Assembly (NCBI GenBank): GCA_017514685.1
Contig: JAFWJN010000017.1
Location: 45,489 to 109,488, forward strand
DNA from: Clostridia bacterium
Lineage (GTDB): Bacteria > Bacillota > Clostridia > Christensenellales > CAG-138
Direction of reading: 5' to 3'
DNA length: 64,000 bases
Shown: in pieces, positions 53,741 through 63,650 of the stretch
How positions within the stretch are numbered: the stretch's first letter is position 1
How the letters are laid out: every line of letters begins with the position of its first letter
Made by a program: the position numbers and the translations under genes
The notes under the pieces: model-generated
What the model was told of the DNA's origin: nothing
The model's input: only the letters and a program-made list of their open reading frames with translations
Database searches by the model: none

Positions 53741-55381
53741 ATGGAAGAAAGAAGCAAGAATTTCATCGAGGAAGCAATTGACGAAGATCTGAAAAATAAG
53801 GAACCGAGAGTTAAAACCCGTTTTCCTCCCGAGCCGAACGGTTATCTGCATATCGGTCATGCAAAAGCACTGACGGTTGATTTCGGTATTGCGGAAGAAT
53901 ACGGCGGAACCTGCAATCTTCGCTTTGATGATACAAACCCGACCAAGGAAGACGTTGAATATGTGGAAGCCATTAAGGAAGATATTCAGTGGCTTGGTTT
54001 CAAATGGGATAAGCTTCTGTTCGGTTCGTCCTATTTTGACAAGTGCTATGAACTTGCCGTCAAGCTGATCAAGAAGGGCCTGGCGTATGTGGATGACCTG
54101 ACCAAGGACGAGATGCGCGAGTACCGTGGAACTCTTACAGAACCGGGCAAAAACAGCCCTTACCGTGACCGCAGCGTAGAAGAGAATCTGGACCTGTTTG
54201 AGCGGATGAAGAACGGGGAGTTCGAGGATGGCGCAAAAACACTCCGCGCCAAGATCGATATGGCATCTCCGAACATCAATATGCGCGATCCTGCGATGTA
54301 CCGGATCAAGCATGTGTCCCATCATCAGACTGGCGACAAATGGTGCATCTATCCGATGTATGACTTCGCCCATCCGATTCAGGACGCGCTTGAGGGCGTA
54401 ACGCATTCGCTCTGCTCGCTGGAGTATGAAGCGCACCGTCCGCTGTATGATTGGGTCGTAAACGCATGCGAGTTTGAGCATAAACCCCGTCAGATCGAGT
54501 TTGCCCGTCTGAATCTGACCAATACGATCATGTCGAAGCGGTATTTAAGACGGCTTGTTGAGGAACACTTCGTTTCCGGATGGGATGATCCCAGAATGCC
54601 AACGCTCTGCGCAATGCGCCGCAGAGGATATCCGGCAGCCGCGATCCGTGATTTTCTGAACCGGATCGGCGTTGCGAAAGCGGACTCCATCGTTGACTTC
54701 GCGATGCTGGAGCACTGCGTCCGTGAAGACCTTAACAGCAATGCACCACGCTGCATGGCGGTCATCGAACCTCTCAGGCTCGTCATCGATAACTGGGAAG
54801 AAGGAAAGACAGAGGAGATCACTCTGGAGAATATGCCTAGCGATGAGTCTCTCGGCAGCAGAACACTTCATTTTTCGCGGAATCTGTACATCGAGAAAAG
54901 TGATTTTATGGCGGAACCGGTCAAAAAGTTCTTCCGGCTCAAACCGGACGGAGAAGTCCGCTTAAAAGGCGCCTATATTGTAAAATGCGTTTCCTGGGAG
55001 ACGGATGAGAACGGGGAAGTGATCTGCGTGCACTGCACCTATGATCCTGAAACGAGAAGCGGCGAATGTGAGCGGAAAGTCAAGGGCACTTTGCACTGGC
55101 TGAGCGAAGAGGATGCGATTGAGGCGGAATTCCGTCATTACGATGTGCTCATGCGCGACGCGGCTGAAGGAGAGGAAGTGGAGGACTTTACAGCACTTCT
55201 GAACCCGGATTCGCTGGAAGTCAAGGAAGGTTTTATCGAACCGATTGCTGCTGAAGCGAAGATCGGCGATAAGTTCCAGTTTATTCGCATGGGATACTAT
55301 TGCAAGGATCCGGACGCGACGGAAGAACATCCGGTATTCAACCGGATCGTCGGCCTGAAGGATTCCTTCAAGATTTCCTGA
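53741..55381 (+). CDS. glnS: Glutaminyl-tRNA synthetase
   Basis: The 546-residue class I enzyme has [18 protein letters not shown] (HIGH motif), [33 protein letters not shown], the MSK motif in [14 protein letters not shown] and the C-terminal anticodon-binding beta barrels. GlnRS rather than GltX-type is shown by [13 protein letters not shown] and by length close to the E. coli enzyme. Having GlnRS means Gln-tRNA can be made directly, although many Gram-positive bacteria use the GatCAB route. gltX follows 49 bp downstream. Confidence 0.96.
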   Translation: MEERSKNFIEEAIDEDLKNKEPRVKTRFPPEPNGYLHIGHAKALTVDFGIAEEYGGTCNLRFDDTNPTKEDVEYVEAIKEDIQWLGFKWDKLLFGSSYFDKCYELAVKLIKKGLAYVDDLTKDEMREYRGTLTEPGKNSPYRDRSVEENLDLFERMKNGEFEDGAKTLRAKIDMASPNINMRDPAMYRIKHVSHHQTGDKWCIYPMYDFAHPIQDALEGVTHSLCSLEYEAHRPLYDWVVNACEFEHKPRQIEFARLNLTNTIMSKRYLRRLVEEHFVSGWDDPRMPTLCAMRRRGYPAAAIRDFLNRIGVAKADSIVDFAMLEHCVREDLNSNAPRCMAVIEPLRLVIDNWEEGKTEEITLENMPSDESLGSRTLHFSRNLYIEKSDFMAEPVKKFFRLKPDGEVRLKGAYIVKCVSWETDENGEVICVHCTYDPETRSGECERKVKGTLHWLSEEDAIEAEFRHYDVLMRDAAEGEEVEDFTALLNPDSLEVKEGFIEPIAAEAKIGDKFQFIRMGYYCKDPDATEEHPVFNRIVGLKDSFKIS

Positions 55382-55430
55382 ACAAGATACAACATTGAGA
55401 ATGCGGCATTGACCGCAGGAGGATTGATAA

Positions 55431-56870
55431 ATGGTAAGAACCAGATTTGCACCGAGCCCGACGGGATACATGCATTTGGGCAACCTCAGGAGCGCACTTT
55501 ATACGTTCCTGTTTGCCCGCGCAAACAACGGGAAATTCATCCTTAGAATAGAGGATACCGATCGCGAGCGGTATGTGGAAGGTGCTGTTGACGTGATCTA
55601 CCGTACGCTTAAGAGCATCGGAATGGACTGGGACGAAGGCCCTGATATCGGCGGCGATTACGGACCGTATGTTCAGAGCGAAAGAAAAGATCTTTATCTG
55701 CCGTATGCGAAAGAACTCGTTAAAAAGAAGAAAGCCTATTATTGCTTCTGCACGGAGGAAGAGCTTCAGCAGAGAAGAGATGAGGCTGCAGCACGCGGTG
55801 AGACCTTCAAATATGATAAGCACTGTCTGCATCTTTCGGAAGAAGAGGTTCAGGCTCGTCTGGATGCTGGCATGCCTTATGTCATCCGTCAGAACGTTCC
55901 GGAACATGGCGAGGCATCGTTCGACGATGTCCTGTACGGACATATCGCGGTGGACTGCTCCGATCTGGATGATATGATCCTGATCAAGGCGGACGGAATG
56001 CCGACTTATAACTTCGCAAACGTCATAGATGATCATACGATGGGAATCACCCATGTCATGCGCGGAAATGAGTATCTTTCCAGCACGCCGAAATATAATC
56101 TGCTTTATGATGCGTTCGGCTGGGAAAAACCGGTTTACATTCACATGACCCCGATCATGCGCGACGCAACACATAAGCTGTCCAAGAGAGACGGAGACGC
56201 TTATTTTGAGGACTATATCAACAAGGGATATCTCAAGGAAGCAATCGTCAACTATGTGGCGCTGCTTGGATGGAACCCCGGCGATGAGCGTGAGTTTTTC
56301 ACAATTGACGAGCTGATCAAAGCTTTCTCAGTAGAAGGAATGTCCAAGTCTCCGGCCATCTTTGATGTCAACAAGCTGACATGGATGAATGCGGAGTATA
56401 TCAGACGCTTGACTCCCGAACAGTTTACAGAGTATGCGCTGCCTTATTATGAAAAGGCGGGGGTCAAGACAGACCATACAGACGTTCTCGCGCGCATTCT
56501 GCAGCCCCGTACAGAGGTCTTTACCCAGATTCCGGAGATGGTCGATTTCTTAGCGGCTCTGCCGGATTACGATGTGGAACTGTTTACCAACAAGAAGTCC
56601 AAAACAAATCCTGAAGTGGCTGCGAAAGTGCTGGATATGGCAATTGCGGCATTGGAAGCACTGCCGGACTGGGAAGAGCAGCAGATTCATGATACGCTGC
56701 TGAACCTTGCGGCGGCGAACGAAATGAAAAACGGGACTATGCTTTGGCCGGTCCGGATTGCGATGGCGGGGAAACAGGTTACTCCCGGCGGCGCGATTGA
56801 GATTGCGGTTTTGCTCGGACGGGATGAATCCCTGAGAAGACTGAAAGCCGGTCGCGAGAAACTGAATTAA
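55431..56870 (+). CDS. gltX: Glutamyl-tRNA synthetase
   Basis: The 479-residue class I enzyme has RTRFAPSPTGYMHLGNLRSA (HIGH-type HLGN), FILRIEDTDRERYVEGAVD, the KLSKR motif in HKLSKRDGD, LGWNPGDEREFFTIDELI and a complete helical anticodon-binding domain. Length is standard for the bacterial discriminating or non-discriminating type, which cannot be told apart here. It is preceded by AGGAGG. Confidence 0.97.
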   Translation: MVRTRFAPSPTGYMHLGNLRSALYTFLFARANNGKFILRIEDTDRERYVEGAVDVIYRTLKSIGMDWDEGPDIGGDYGPYVQSERKDLYLPYAKELVKKKKAYYCFCTEEELQQRRDEAAARGETFKYDKHCLHLSEEEVQARLDAGMPYVIRQNVPEHGEASFDDVLYGHIAVDCSDLDDMILIKADGMPTYNFANVIDDHTMGITHVMRGNEYLSSTPKYNLLYDAFGWEKPVYIHMTPIMRDATHKLSKRDGDAYFEDYINKGYLKEAIVNYVALLGWNPGDEREFFTIDELIKAFSVEGMSKSPAIFDVNKLTWMNAEYIRRLTPEQFTEYALPYYEKAGVKTDHTDVLARILQPRTEVFTQIPEMVDFLAALPDYDVELFTNKKSKTNPEVAAKVLDMAIAALEALPDWEEQQIHDTLLNLAAANEMKNGTMLWPVRIAMAGKQVTPGGAIEIAVLLGRDESLRRLKAGREKLN

Positions 56871-56897
56871 CTCGTTCCAGAAAACAGGAGAGAATGT

Positions 56898-57986
56898 ATG
56901 AAATTAGGTGTTATCGGCTTGCCGAACGTTGGCAAAAGCACACTGTTCAATGCAATTACACAGGCGGGCGCACAGGCTGCAAATTACCCGTTCTGCACGA
57001 TCGAGCCGAATATCGGCGTCGTCGCAGTGCCGGATGAGAGGCTTGACCGCCTTGCGGAAATGCATCATCCGGAAAAGTATACTCCGGCAACGATCGAATT
57101 TGTGGATATCGCGGGTCTGGTTCGCGGAGCGTCCAGAGGCGAAGGACTTGGGAACAAGTTTTTGGCGCATATCCGTGAGGTGGATGCAGTCGTTCATGTG
57201 GTCAGATGCTTTGAGGATGACAACGTAGTGCATGTCGATGGAAGCGTCGATCCCGTCCGGGATGCGGAAACGGTCAATCTGGAACTGATCTTCGCGGATA
57301 TGGAAACGATCGAGAAGAGAATCGACCGTGCCCAGAGACTGGCAAAAGGCGATAAATCCCTGCTTGCGGAAATCGACCTGTTGAAACGCATTTATGCGCA
57401 TCTTGAAAGCGGAAACCCTGTCCGCACTTTTGAAGCGGATAAGGAGGAAGCGGAAGTCATCAAGACCCTGTTCCTGTTGACTTCAAAGCCGGTAATCTAT
57501 GTCGCCAACATCAGCGAGGATGATCTTGGGGCAGAACCCAATGATTATGTGAAGAAACTCTATGAAGTTGCGAAAAAAGAGGGGGCAGGCGCGCTGACAA
57601 TCTGCGCGAAGATCGAAGAAGAGATTTCGGAACTCGATCCGGATGAGAAAAAGGCTTTCTTGGAAGAAATGGGAATTGCACATTCAGGCCTCGACCAGCT
57701 TGTGACGGAATGCTACAGTCTCCTGGGACTGATCAGCTTCTTGACGGCAGGACCGAAGGAAGTACGTGCATGGACGATTAATAAGGGAACGAAAGCGCCG
57801 CAGGCTGCGGGCAAGATTCATTCGGACTTTGAACGTGGATTCATCCGCGCAGCGGTTGTACCCTATGAAACATTGATGGCAAACGGCTCTATGACTGCCT
57901 GCAAAGAGAAAGGCCTGATCCGTTCGGAGGGCAAGGACTATGTCATGCAGGACGGAGATATTGTAGAGTTTTTCTTCAATGTCTGA
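56898..57986 (+). CDS. ychF: Redox-regulated ATPase YchF (OLA1/Obg family)
   Basis: The 362-residue protein has G1 [33 protein letters not shown]3 [20 protein letters not shown], the coiled-coil insertion and a C-terminal TGS domain ending [16 protein letters not shown]. YchF hydrolyses ATP and binds ribosomes. Start and length are canonical. It is 27 bp downstream of gltX. Confidence 0.97.
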   Translation: MKLGVIGLPNVGKSTLFNAITQAGAQAANYPFCTIEPNIGVVAVPDERLDRLAEMHHPEKYTPATIEFVDIAGLVRGASRGEGLGNKFLAHIREVDAVVHVVRCFEDDNVVHVDGSVDPVRDAETVNLELIFADMETIEKRIDRAQRLAKGDKSLLAEIDLLKRIYAHLESGNPVRTFEADKEEAEVIKTLFLLTSKPVIYVANISEDDLGAEPNDYVKKLYEVAKKEGAGALTICAKIEEEISELDPDEKKAFLEEMGIAHSGLDQLVTECYSLLGLISFLTAGPKEVRAWTINKGTKAPQAAGKIHSDFERGFIRAAVVPYETLMANGSMTACKEKGLIRSEGKDYVMQDGDIVEFFFNV

Positions 57987-58002
57987 TGGCAGGGAACTGT
58001 GT

Positions 58003-58608
58003 ATGAAACGCTTTGAAACCGAACTTCCGGAAGGATACCGTGAAGTATATTGCATCGATGCAAAGGACAAAAAAACGGGGCTGATTCTCAATGGAGCGGC
58101 GCTTGTACTCTTTTTGATCGCCCTGGCTCCGTTCGCGCTGACCTTTGATTACTCCAGACTCCCGGAGCTGGTTCATCCCAGATTGAATCTTTTGCTGATG
58201 TATGCGATCTTCTTTGGGGGCATGCTTCTCTATATCGTGCTGCATGAACTGGTGCACGGGGCGGCGTACAAAATCCTGACAAAGCAGAAACTGACATTTG
58301 GAATCACCTGGAGCGCGGCTTTCTGCGGAGTTCCGCAGATCTACTGCTACCGTACAGTGATGCTGATCTCCATTCTGGCGCCTTTTACTGTTTTCACCAT
58401 AGTTCTTCTGCCGCTGGCGCTTGCCTTTGCGAACAACACTCCGGTCTATCTCGGACTGGTCCTGCTGTTCTGTGCGCATATTTCCGGCTGCGTCGGAGAC
58501 CTGTACGGAACATCGATCATGCTGTTCCGCTATCGGAATTCTGATATGCTTGCCAATGATACCGGACCGAAACAGACCTTCTATCTTCCGGCAGAGAAAA
58601 CTGAATAA
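58003..58608 (+). CDS. DUF3267-family membrane protein (putative metallopeptidase)
   Basis: The protein has 201 residues from ATG 58003 (AGGGAA 6 nt upstream; an earlier in-frame ATG at 57979 overlaps ychF and lacks a site). There are four predicted membrane helices. VLHELVHGAAYKIL carries an HExxH motif within a helix, and CGDL-like VGDLYGTSIML follows, as in DUF3267 site-2-protease-like proteins. The function is unknown. Confidence 0.8.
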   Translation: MKRFETELPEGYREVYCIDAKDKKTGLILNGAALVLFLIALAPFALTFDYSRLPELVHPRLNLLLMYAIFFGGMLLYIVLHELVHGAAYKILTKQKLTFGITWSAAFCGVPQIYCYRTVMLISILAPFTVFTIVLLPLALAFANNTPVYLGLVLLFCAHISGCVGDLYGTSIMLFRYRNSDMLANDTGPKQTFYLPAEKTE

Positions 58609-58615
58609 GCATCAA

Positions 58616-58649
58616 AAAACTTCCGTATCCATCAGGAAACGGAAGTTTT
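58616..58649. terminator. Bidirectional terminator between convergent DUF3267 and acyltransferase genes
   Basis: AAAACTTCCGT and ACGGAAGTTTT (58616-58626 and 58639-58649) form a perfect 11-bp stem flanked by A and T runs. Confidence 0.85.
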
Positions 58650-58662
58650 GAATTATTGCCCG

Positions 58663-59820
58663 TCATTTTTTCATATACCGGAAAAGGTCGTAGTACTTTT
58701 TACCGCATCTCGGATGATCGGAACGGATCACGTAGTTCTCTCCCCGGCTGGTAAAGGAAAGTTTGTCCTGCTGGGTAAGACCGATTCCATCGATTGACTC
58801 AACAGGAAAAACGGAATTGCCGATCACCAGTTCTTTTCCGGAGAGAGTCATCCGGCCTGCGGTGACAGGCATGAGATTATGCTCACGGTCCAGGCGGTAC
58901 AACTGCTGGCCTTCATCCGCAAGCAGAGGCGTTTCCGCTGCAGCAGATGCAAGCGCACGCATTTTCGCCTGCTGCCATTCATCCCACAGTCCCGGATGTT
59001 CAAAAGGAACATTCGCGCCTTCGAAACGGCCGTATTCGTTGATTTTCATGCTAAGACCGCAGGAACAGGAAAACGTGTCATCTTTGCTGGTGAGAGTATC
59101 GATCCGCCCGCATTTCGGGCAAAGATACAGCATTGTCTCAAGCCTCTCCGCCAGTTTTTTTCCTTTGTATGCGACAGGCTCCATCGCATATGCGTCTTCG
59201 AAAAGGTCGTTCGTAATCTGGCGGAGAAGTTCTTCCGGCTGCATGATGGCAATCTCTTCCGGCGTATAGATTCGTACGATCTCACCGTGCATTTTACCGC
59301 GCCGCATCTTGTCGGACCAGCGGGGAGAAGTAAAATAGCCCCCGGTGAGCCGGTAAGTGATCAGAGGAACTTTCGCGGCAATAGCAAGCTTCGCGGAAGC
59401 AGGGAAGATATCAGTTGATTTTCCACTGAAAGACCGGTTTCCGGAAGGGAACATGCATACAGGCCGGCCGGATCGCAGAGTGCGGAGAATATTCATCGCG
59501 GCAATCGAATCGGTAGAACCTTTGACACGATCAATCGTGGAAGCATATCTGCGAATCAGGGAAGAAAGTTTTCCCATGCGCTGCACATTTTCTCCTGCAA
59601 CATAGACAAGAGGCTGATCAAAGGAACAGGCCACAAAGACAGGATCGAGATCGGTAACATGATTGGCATACAGAAGAAAAGGTCCATCCGGCACGGATTC
59701 GGTCTTGCAGGTATAGTGAAAGCGCAGCTTTAAAAAAGCTTTGACGGGATGACGCCAGGTTTTCAGAAAACGACGTTCCCTTTTTTCTTTTTTTGCTTTT
59801 TCGATTTTTGGATCACTCAT
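58663..59820 (-). CDS. PlsC-like 1-acylglycerol-3-phosphate acyltransferase with C-terminal zinc ribbon
   Basis: This 385-residue protein has the acyltransferase motif NHVTDLDP (HxxxxD, residues about 53-60), VCMFPSGNRSFSGKS (the expected EG of FPEGTR is SG) and VPLITYRLTGGYF. After residue about 230 comes a four-cysteine ribbon (LCPKCGRI and SCSCGLSM) and a C-terminal domain with a PH-like feel (LVIGNSVFPVESIDGIGLT), not usual for PlsC, which is about 240 residues. It is likely an acyltransferase of lipid synthesis; the extra domain may regulate or target it. Confidence 0.8.
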   Translation of the reverse strand: MSDPKIEKAKKEKRERRFLKTWRHPVKAFLKLRFHYTCKTESVPDGPFLLYANHVTDLDPVFVACSFDQPLVYVAGENVQRMGKLSSLIRRYASTIDRVKGSTDSIAAMNILRTLRSGRPVCMFPSGNRSFSGKSTDIFPASAKLAIAAKVPLITYRLTGGYFTSPRWSDKMRRGKMHGEIVRIYTPEEIAIMQPEELLRQITNDLFEDAYAMEPVAYKGKKLAERLETMLYLCPKCGRIDTLTSKDDTFSCSCGLSMKINEYGRFEGANVPFEHPGLWDEWQQAKMRALASAAAETPLLADEGQQLYRLDREHNLMPVTAGRMTLSGKELVIGNSVFPVESIDGIGLTQQDKLSFTSRGENYVIRSDHPRCGKKYYDLFRYMKK

Positions 59821-59930
59821 TATTATTATCCTCCGTTTCGGACAGGGATAGGGATACTGGTTCCGCCAAGAACCGAAGAACAGGATTTAGAACCTGCTTT
59901 TCAACGAACACAAAGTCTGACTTTGTTATT
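59821..59930 (-). other. 5' leader of the acyltransferase gene with short hairpins
   Basis: The leader of about 105 nt contains GGTTC-N6-GAACC, CAGG-N8-CCTG and ACAAAGT-CAG-ACTTTGT stems before the GGAGG site. No known riboswitch or T-box core was recognised. Confidence 0.35.
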
Positions 59931-59959
59931 ATTTTATTATTGTGAGGGCTGAACGTCAA
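59931..59959 (-). promoter_or_regulatory. Promoter of the acyltransferase gene
   Basis: TTGACG (59954-59959), a 17-nt spacer and TAAAAT (59931-59936) on the minus strand. Confidence 0.7.
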
Positions 59960-60012
59960 TAAAAGATGAGAAAAACTGTTCGAAAAAACGTTCTTCCATA
60001 ATCAGAATAATA

Positions 60013-60021
60013 TGGTATAAT
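60013..60021 (+). promoter_or_regulatory. Extended -10 promoter of the DUF2156 gene; apparently leaderless
   Basis: TGGTATAAT (60013-60021) is a perfect extended -10 box. Only 7 nt separate it from the ATG at 60029 and no ribosome site fits in that space. The -35 region is weak (TTCCAT at 59994). Confidence 0.6.
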
Positions 60022-60028
60022 TTAATAT

Positions 60029-60928
60029 ATGAATACCACGGAAACCCCTTTTGTCAGGCTGACAGACAATAACATTGAACAACTCGAACCCTTTTTCCAA
60101 CTGTACGCGTTCGGAATATGCGATAATACGATCGGCGCGGTTTTTCAGTGGAGAGACATTTACGAATCCTATTTTAAAATCATCGGCAGATGCCTATGCA
60201 TTCGAGCCGGATACGGAAGTTATGGCGATTGCTATACGGTCCCGATCGGATGCAGTGATTTTGCATGTTCCTTTGCGGCAATCGAAAAAGATGCAGAGCA
60301 GAATGGCATTCCGCTGCGGTTCTGCGTAGTCCCGGAAGAAGCGCTTCCGCTTCTGGAGAAACAGTATGGGGACAGAATGCATGCGGAGAGCATTCGGGAT
60401 TGGGCGGATTATCTCTATGACGCCGACGCTTTCCGCACCTATGCGGGAAAAACCCTGCATACGCAGAAGAACCATGTCAACCGGTTTTACAGGGATAATC
60501 CCGATGCACAGTGCGTTCTGATCCAGGACAGCGAAACGGAGCAAAAAGTGTATGCATTTTTGGATGAATACGCAGAGCAGCATCTGGAGAGTTCGGAACT
60601 GGAACGGAATGAGTTGAACGGCGCCAGAGAATTGCTGGCGAACCGGGACCGGCTCGGTCAGGTAGCAGCGGGATTGTTATGCGAAGGGAAGATCGTCGCA
60701 CTTTCCATCGGAGAGGTCAAGAACCGGACTCTCTATGTGCATGTTGAGAAGGCCAGGACCGATATTTCCGGAGCATATCCCGCGATGGCGCAGGCGTTTG
60801 TCAGACTGTTTCCTGAGATAGATACCGTGAATCGGGAGGATGACGGAGGGGATGCAGGTCTCCGTTATTCCAAGCTACAATATAAACCGAAAAAACTTTT
60901 GGAAAAATATCTGGTGAAAATTGATTAA
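60029..60928 (+). CDS. DUF2156 protein (phosphatidylglycerol lysyltransferase C-terminal-like, soluble)
   Basis: The 299-residue protein has tandem GNAT-like halves as in DUF2156: FQLYAFGICDNTIGAVFQWR, DWADYLYDADAFRTYAGKTL, HTQKNHVNRFYRDNP and EDDGGDAGLRYSKLQYKPKK. The same fold forms the C-terminal domain of MprF, which moves aminoacyl groups from tRNA to lipids, but there is no membrane part here, so the acceptor is unknown. It overlaps nothing; the next gene starts 10 bp later. Confidence 0.85.
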   Translation: MNTTETPFVRLTDNNIEQLEPFFQLYAFGICDNTIGAVFQWRDIYESYFKIIGRCLCIRAGYGSYGDCYTVPIGCSDFACSFAAIEKDAEQNGIPLRFCVVPEEALPLLEKQYGDRMHAESIRDWADYLYDADAFRTYAGKTLHTQKNHVNRFYRDNPDAQCVLIQDSETEQKVYAFLDEYAEQHLESSELERNELNGARELLANRDRLGQVAAGLLCEGKIVALSIGEVKNRTLYVHVEKARTDISGAYPAMAQAFVRLFPEIDTVNREDDGGDAGLRYSKLQYKPKKLLEKYLVKID

Positions 60929-60938
60929 GGAGACAAAT

Positions 60939-61853
60939 ATGAATAAGCCGATTTTATTGATCATGGCAGCCGGAATGGGAAGCAGATTCGGCGGCTTAAA
61001 GCAGATCGAACCGATTGACGACCAGGGACATGTAATCATCGACTATTCCATGTTTGATGCAAAACGCGCAGGCTTTGAGAAAATCGTTTGTATCATCAAG
61101 CCGGAAATTGAAGCGGATTTTGAGGAGCGGGTCGGAAAACGGGTCCGCAAACATGTGGATCTGCAGTATGCCTACCAGACCCCGGACAAACTGCCGGAAG
61201 GGTATTCTGTACCGGAAGGACGCGTGAAACCCTGGGGAACCGCTCATGCGATTCTATGCGCAAAAGATTTGCTGGATGCACCTTTTGCTGTTCTGAATGC
61301 AGACGATTTCTATGGCGCGGATGCTTTCCGGAAAATTTATGCGTATCTTGCGGAAGAGCGCGATCCCTCAGACAATGCAATGGTTGCTTATCAGCTTGGA
61401 AATACTCTGTCGGATTACGGTTCGGTTGCGAGAGGAATTTGCGAAGTCGGTGAAGACGGAAAACTCAAGACCCTGACGGAACGTCTGAAAATCATCAAGT
61501 CAGGAGATGCGGCTGCGTTCACGGAGGACGACGGTGCCACATGGGAACCACTTGCTTTTGAGACTCCGGTTTCCATGAATCTGTTCGGCCTTCAGCCTGT
61601 TGTTCTGGACGAGTTTGAAAAACGATTCCCGGCGTGGCTGGAGGAAAATCTTCCGAAGAATCCCCTGAAGTGCGAATATCTTCTTCCGAGAATACTCGAC
61701 GATCTGATGCAGGAAGGAAAAATTACGATTGAGATGCTGACAACAACATCACGCTGGCACGGGGTGACGAATCGTCCGGATTTGCCGATTCTGCAGGAAG
61801 CAATCCGGAAGATGCAGCAGAGTGGTCTGTATCCTGAAGATCTATGGAAATAA
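60939..61853 (+). CDS. Sugar-nucleotidyltransferase-like protein
   Basis: The protein has 304 residues from ATG 60939, with AAGGAG 6 nt upstream; a TTG at 60921 inside the previous gene is not used. The N-terminus LLIMAAGMGSRFGGLKQIEP and LNADDFYGADAFRKIY are typical nucleotidyltransferase motifs. SRWHGVTNRPDLPILQEAIR near the end is a family hallmark of this uncharacterised NTP-transferase group. Substrate is unknown. It is probably cotranscribed with the DUF2156 gene. Confidence 0.83.
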   Translation: MNKPILLIMAAGMGSRFGGLKQIEPIDDQGHVIIDYSMFDAKRAGFEKIVCIIKPEIEADFEERVGKRVRKHVDLQYAYQTPDKLPEGYSVPEGRVKPWGTAHAILCAKDLLDAPFAVLNADDFYGADAFRKIYAYLAEERDPSDNAMVAYQLGNTLSDYGSVARGICEVGEDGKLKTLTERLKIIKSGDAAAFTEDDGATWEPLAFETPVSMNLFGLQPVVLDEFEKRFPAWLEENLPKNPLKCEYLLPRILDDLMQEGKITIEMLTTTSRWHGVTNRPDLPILQEAIRKMQQSGLYPEDLWK

Positions 61854-61871
61854 TCAAATTACAGAAATCAG

Positions 61872-61897
61872 AAAAACCGGTCAACAGACCGGTTTTT
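61872..61897. terminator. Bidirectional terminator between nucleotidyltransferase and gltS
   Basis: AAAAACCGGTC-AACA-GACCGGTTTTT (61872-61897) is a perfect 11-bp stem with A/T runs usable from both convergent genes. Confidence 0.9.
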
Positions 61898-61918
61898 CTT
61901 TGGAAAGGAATGGATTTG

Positions 61919-63340
61919 TTAGGCTTTTTCGGCTTTCTTCTTTTTGTGGAAGATCTGCTCGCGGTACAACAGAATCAGCATTGCCGCCAGGAGAACGGCC
62001 AGAATTGCCAAAGTAATATAGGTCATCTGCATGGACTGCGCGACAACACCTAAAAGGAGAAGCATTGGTGCGCCGAGGATGATGGACCACAGATTTTGAA
62101 GAACAACGTTGCTGGCTGCGGGAGTCTTGTAAAGAGGGTCGATCTCGCGGAGCAGGATCAGACCGGTACTCACGGTGCCGGTCAGCATGCCGTACATGAC
62201 AAGGAACTGCTCGCTTGAATAGTCCTTGAAGAACTTACGGCTGATAAACCGGACATAGAAGAAACTGACAAAGCCGCCGGCGACAGTGATCAGGATCAGA
62301 GGCAGCCAGAATTCGGGATAGCGGAATGCGGACAGATCGATGGAAGCAATCGAAGCAACTACCATGATGTCGAACATCAGACCGGAGATACGGGTCAGAA
62401 GGAAGTCGTTCGTATAGGAACGGTGGACGATGCCGGCTTTCTTGCCGAACTTGAAATAAGATCTCATCAGGAAGGAAGCGAGCATGCCGAACAGGAAGTT
62501 GAAGCCCCAGATCAGCGGTTTGACGGTGTTGATCAGAAAACCGACGCCACTGATGTCGCAAAGCTTGGAACAGCCGAGCATGATACCAAAGCCAATGGCA
62601 TAGGAAACAAAGACGAGGGCGAACTGAACCGTCAGTTTGTCAAGAGATTCGGAGAGCGGAATCTCACCGCGGGTCGTGATCACAACTGCGGAAAGATCTT
62701 CTTTTTCTTCCGCATCGGCATCCCTCTTCAAGCCTTTCTTTGCTTCAACGTTCAGAAAAATGACCCCGCCGATGCTGGCAGCCAGAAAACCGCAGGCTGC
62801 GACGGACAATCCGAAACTGGAGCCGTGCTCAAAGCCGTAGCTGTTCATGTAGGTCGTGCCCCAGTTGAAAGCCTGTCCGGGTCCCTGACCATAGCCCATC
62901 GGGAGAAGGATACCGGATTGTGCCCAGCTGCCGATCAGGAAGAACAGTACGATCGTAATAATCAGACCGGTCAGGGCTTGAACCAAATAAGTAGAAACGG
63001 TGGTAAGAGAGGAGTTGAACACATCGCGTCTTGCTTCTTTGCCTGACCGCTTAGTAGATCCCTGCAGGGACATTGCAACGATACCGAGACCAAGACAGTG
63101 ATAAGTCAATGATTCAACCGAGACGACGCTGAAAGGAGAATTCCCCGTGATCAATTTGAAGATCCCGGCAAAGATCAGAACCAGAAAACCGCCGATGACT
63201 GCGCTCGGAATCAAGGATTTTTTCAGGAACGGAATGGTCCGACGGAGCCCGTTCGCGGCGAGCATTGCAAGAAAAAGCACGGACAGAGTGACAAGAAAAT
63301 CCCATACGGAATAATCCCAGAATTGAATGGATGTGGTCAT
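61919..63340 (-). CDS. gltS: GltS-type sodium:glutamate symporter (ESS family)
   Basis: The 473-residue protein has about 12-13 hydrophobic segments in two inverted halves. IPSAVIGGFLVLIFAG and the loop GYGQGPGQAFNWG (pore-loop motif of the ESS family) are in the first half, GLMFDIMVVASIASIDLSAF and LVMYGMLTGTVSTGLILLRE in the second. It is longer than E. coli GltS (about 400) because of the charged loop with EEKEDLSAVV and a Lys-rich C-terminal tail. It likely imports glutamate or a related acid with Na+. Confidence 0.85.
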   Translation of the reverse strand: MTTSIQFWDYSVWDFLVTLSVLFLAMLAANGLRRTIPFLKKSLIPSAVIGGFLVLIFAGIFKLITGNSPFSVVSVESLTYHCLGLGIVAMSLQGSTKRSGKEARRDVFNSSLTTVSTYLVQALTGLIITIVLFFLIGSWAQSGILLPMGYGQGPGQAFNWGTTYMNSYGFEHGSSFGLSVAACGFLAASIGGVIFLNVEAKKGLKRDADAEEKEDLSAVVITTRGEIPLSESLDKLTVQFALVFVSYAIGFGIMLGCSKLCDISGVGFLINTVKPLIWGFNFLFGMLASFLMRSYFKFGKKAGIVHRSYTNDFLLTRISGLMFDIMVVASIASIDLSAFRYPEFWLPLILITVAGGFVSFFYVRFISRKFFKDYSSEQFLVMYGMLTGTVSTGLILLREIDPLYKTPAASNVVLQNLWSIILGAPMLLLLGVVAQSMQMTYITLAILAVLLAAMLILLYREQIFHKKKKAEKA

Positions 63341-63650
63341 ATTCTGAAGTGTCCTCCCAACAAAATATAATAAGAAAGTATATCCAATTTTAAAGGAATC
63401 GTCAACGAAAAAAATCTAATAAGGAAAGAACTGTATCCGGAAGGAAAAGGGAAACAAACTGTGAATAAAACAGATCATATAACATTTTATCACTGTTCCA
63501 GGAAGAACACTCCCGCTTCTTCAAGCGGTGAGATGTATTTCGGAGAAGGAACGATTGTTGATTATAATCATCATTATACCAAAACTTTTCCATGACGGGT
63601 CAGGCTGAACGTGATATAATACGATCATTAAAAGAGAGCCGGATTGACAG
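63341..63650. other. Gap of 310 bp between gltS and tnpB with an IS200/IS605-type end hairpin
   Basis: The gltS promoter occupies the left part. A short hairpin CCGCTT-CTTC-AAGCGG (63513-63528) lies about 120 nt upstream of the tnpB ATG and resembles the subterminal hairpins of IS200/IS605 ends. A TATAAT at 63615-63620 is a candidate tnpB -10 box. No gene is supported. Confidence 0.5.
63377..63405 (-). promoter_or_regulatory. Promoter of gltS
   Basis: TTGACG (63400-63405), a 17-nt spacer and TATACT (63377-63382) on the minus strand. The ribosome site GGGAGGA lies about 12 nt from the ATG, longer than usual. Confidence 0.75.
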
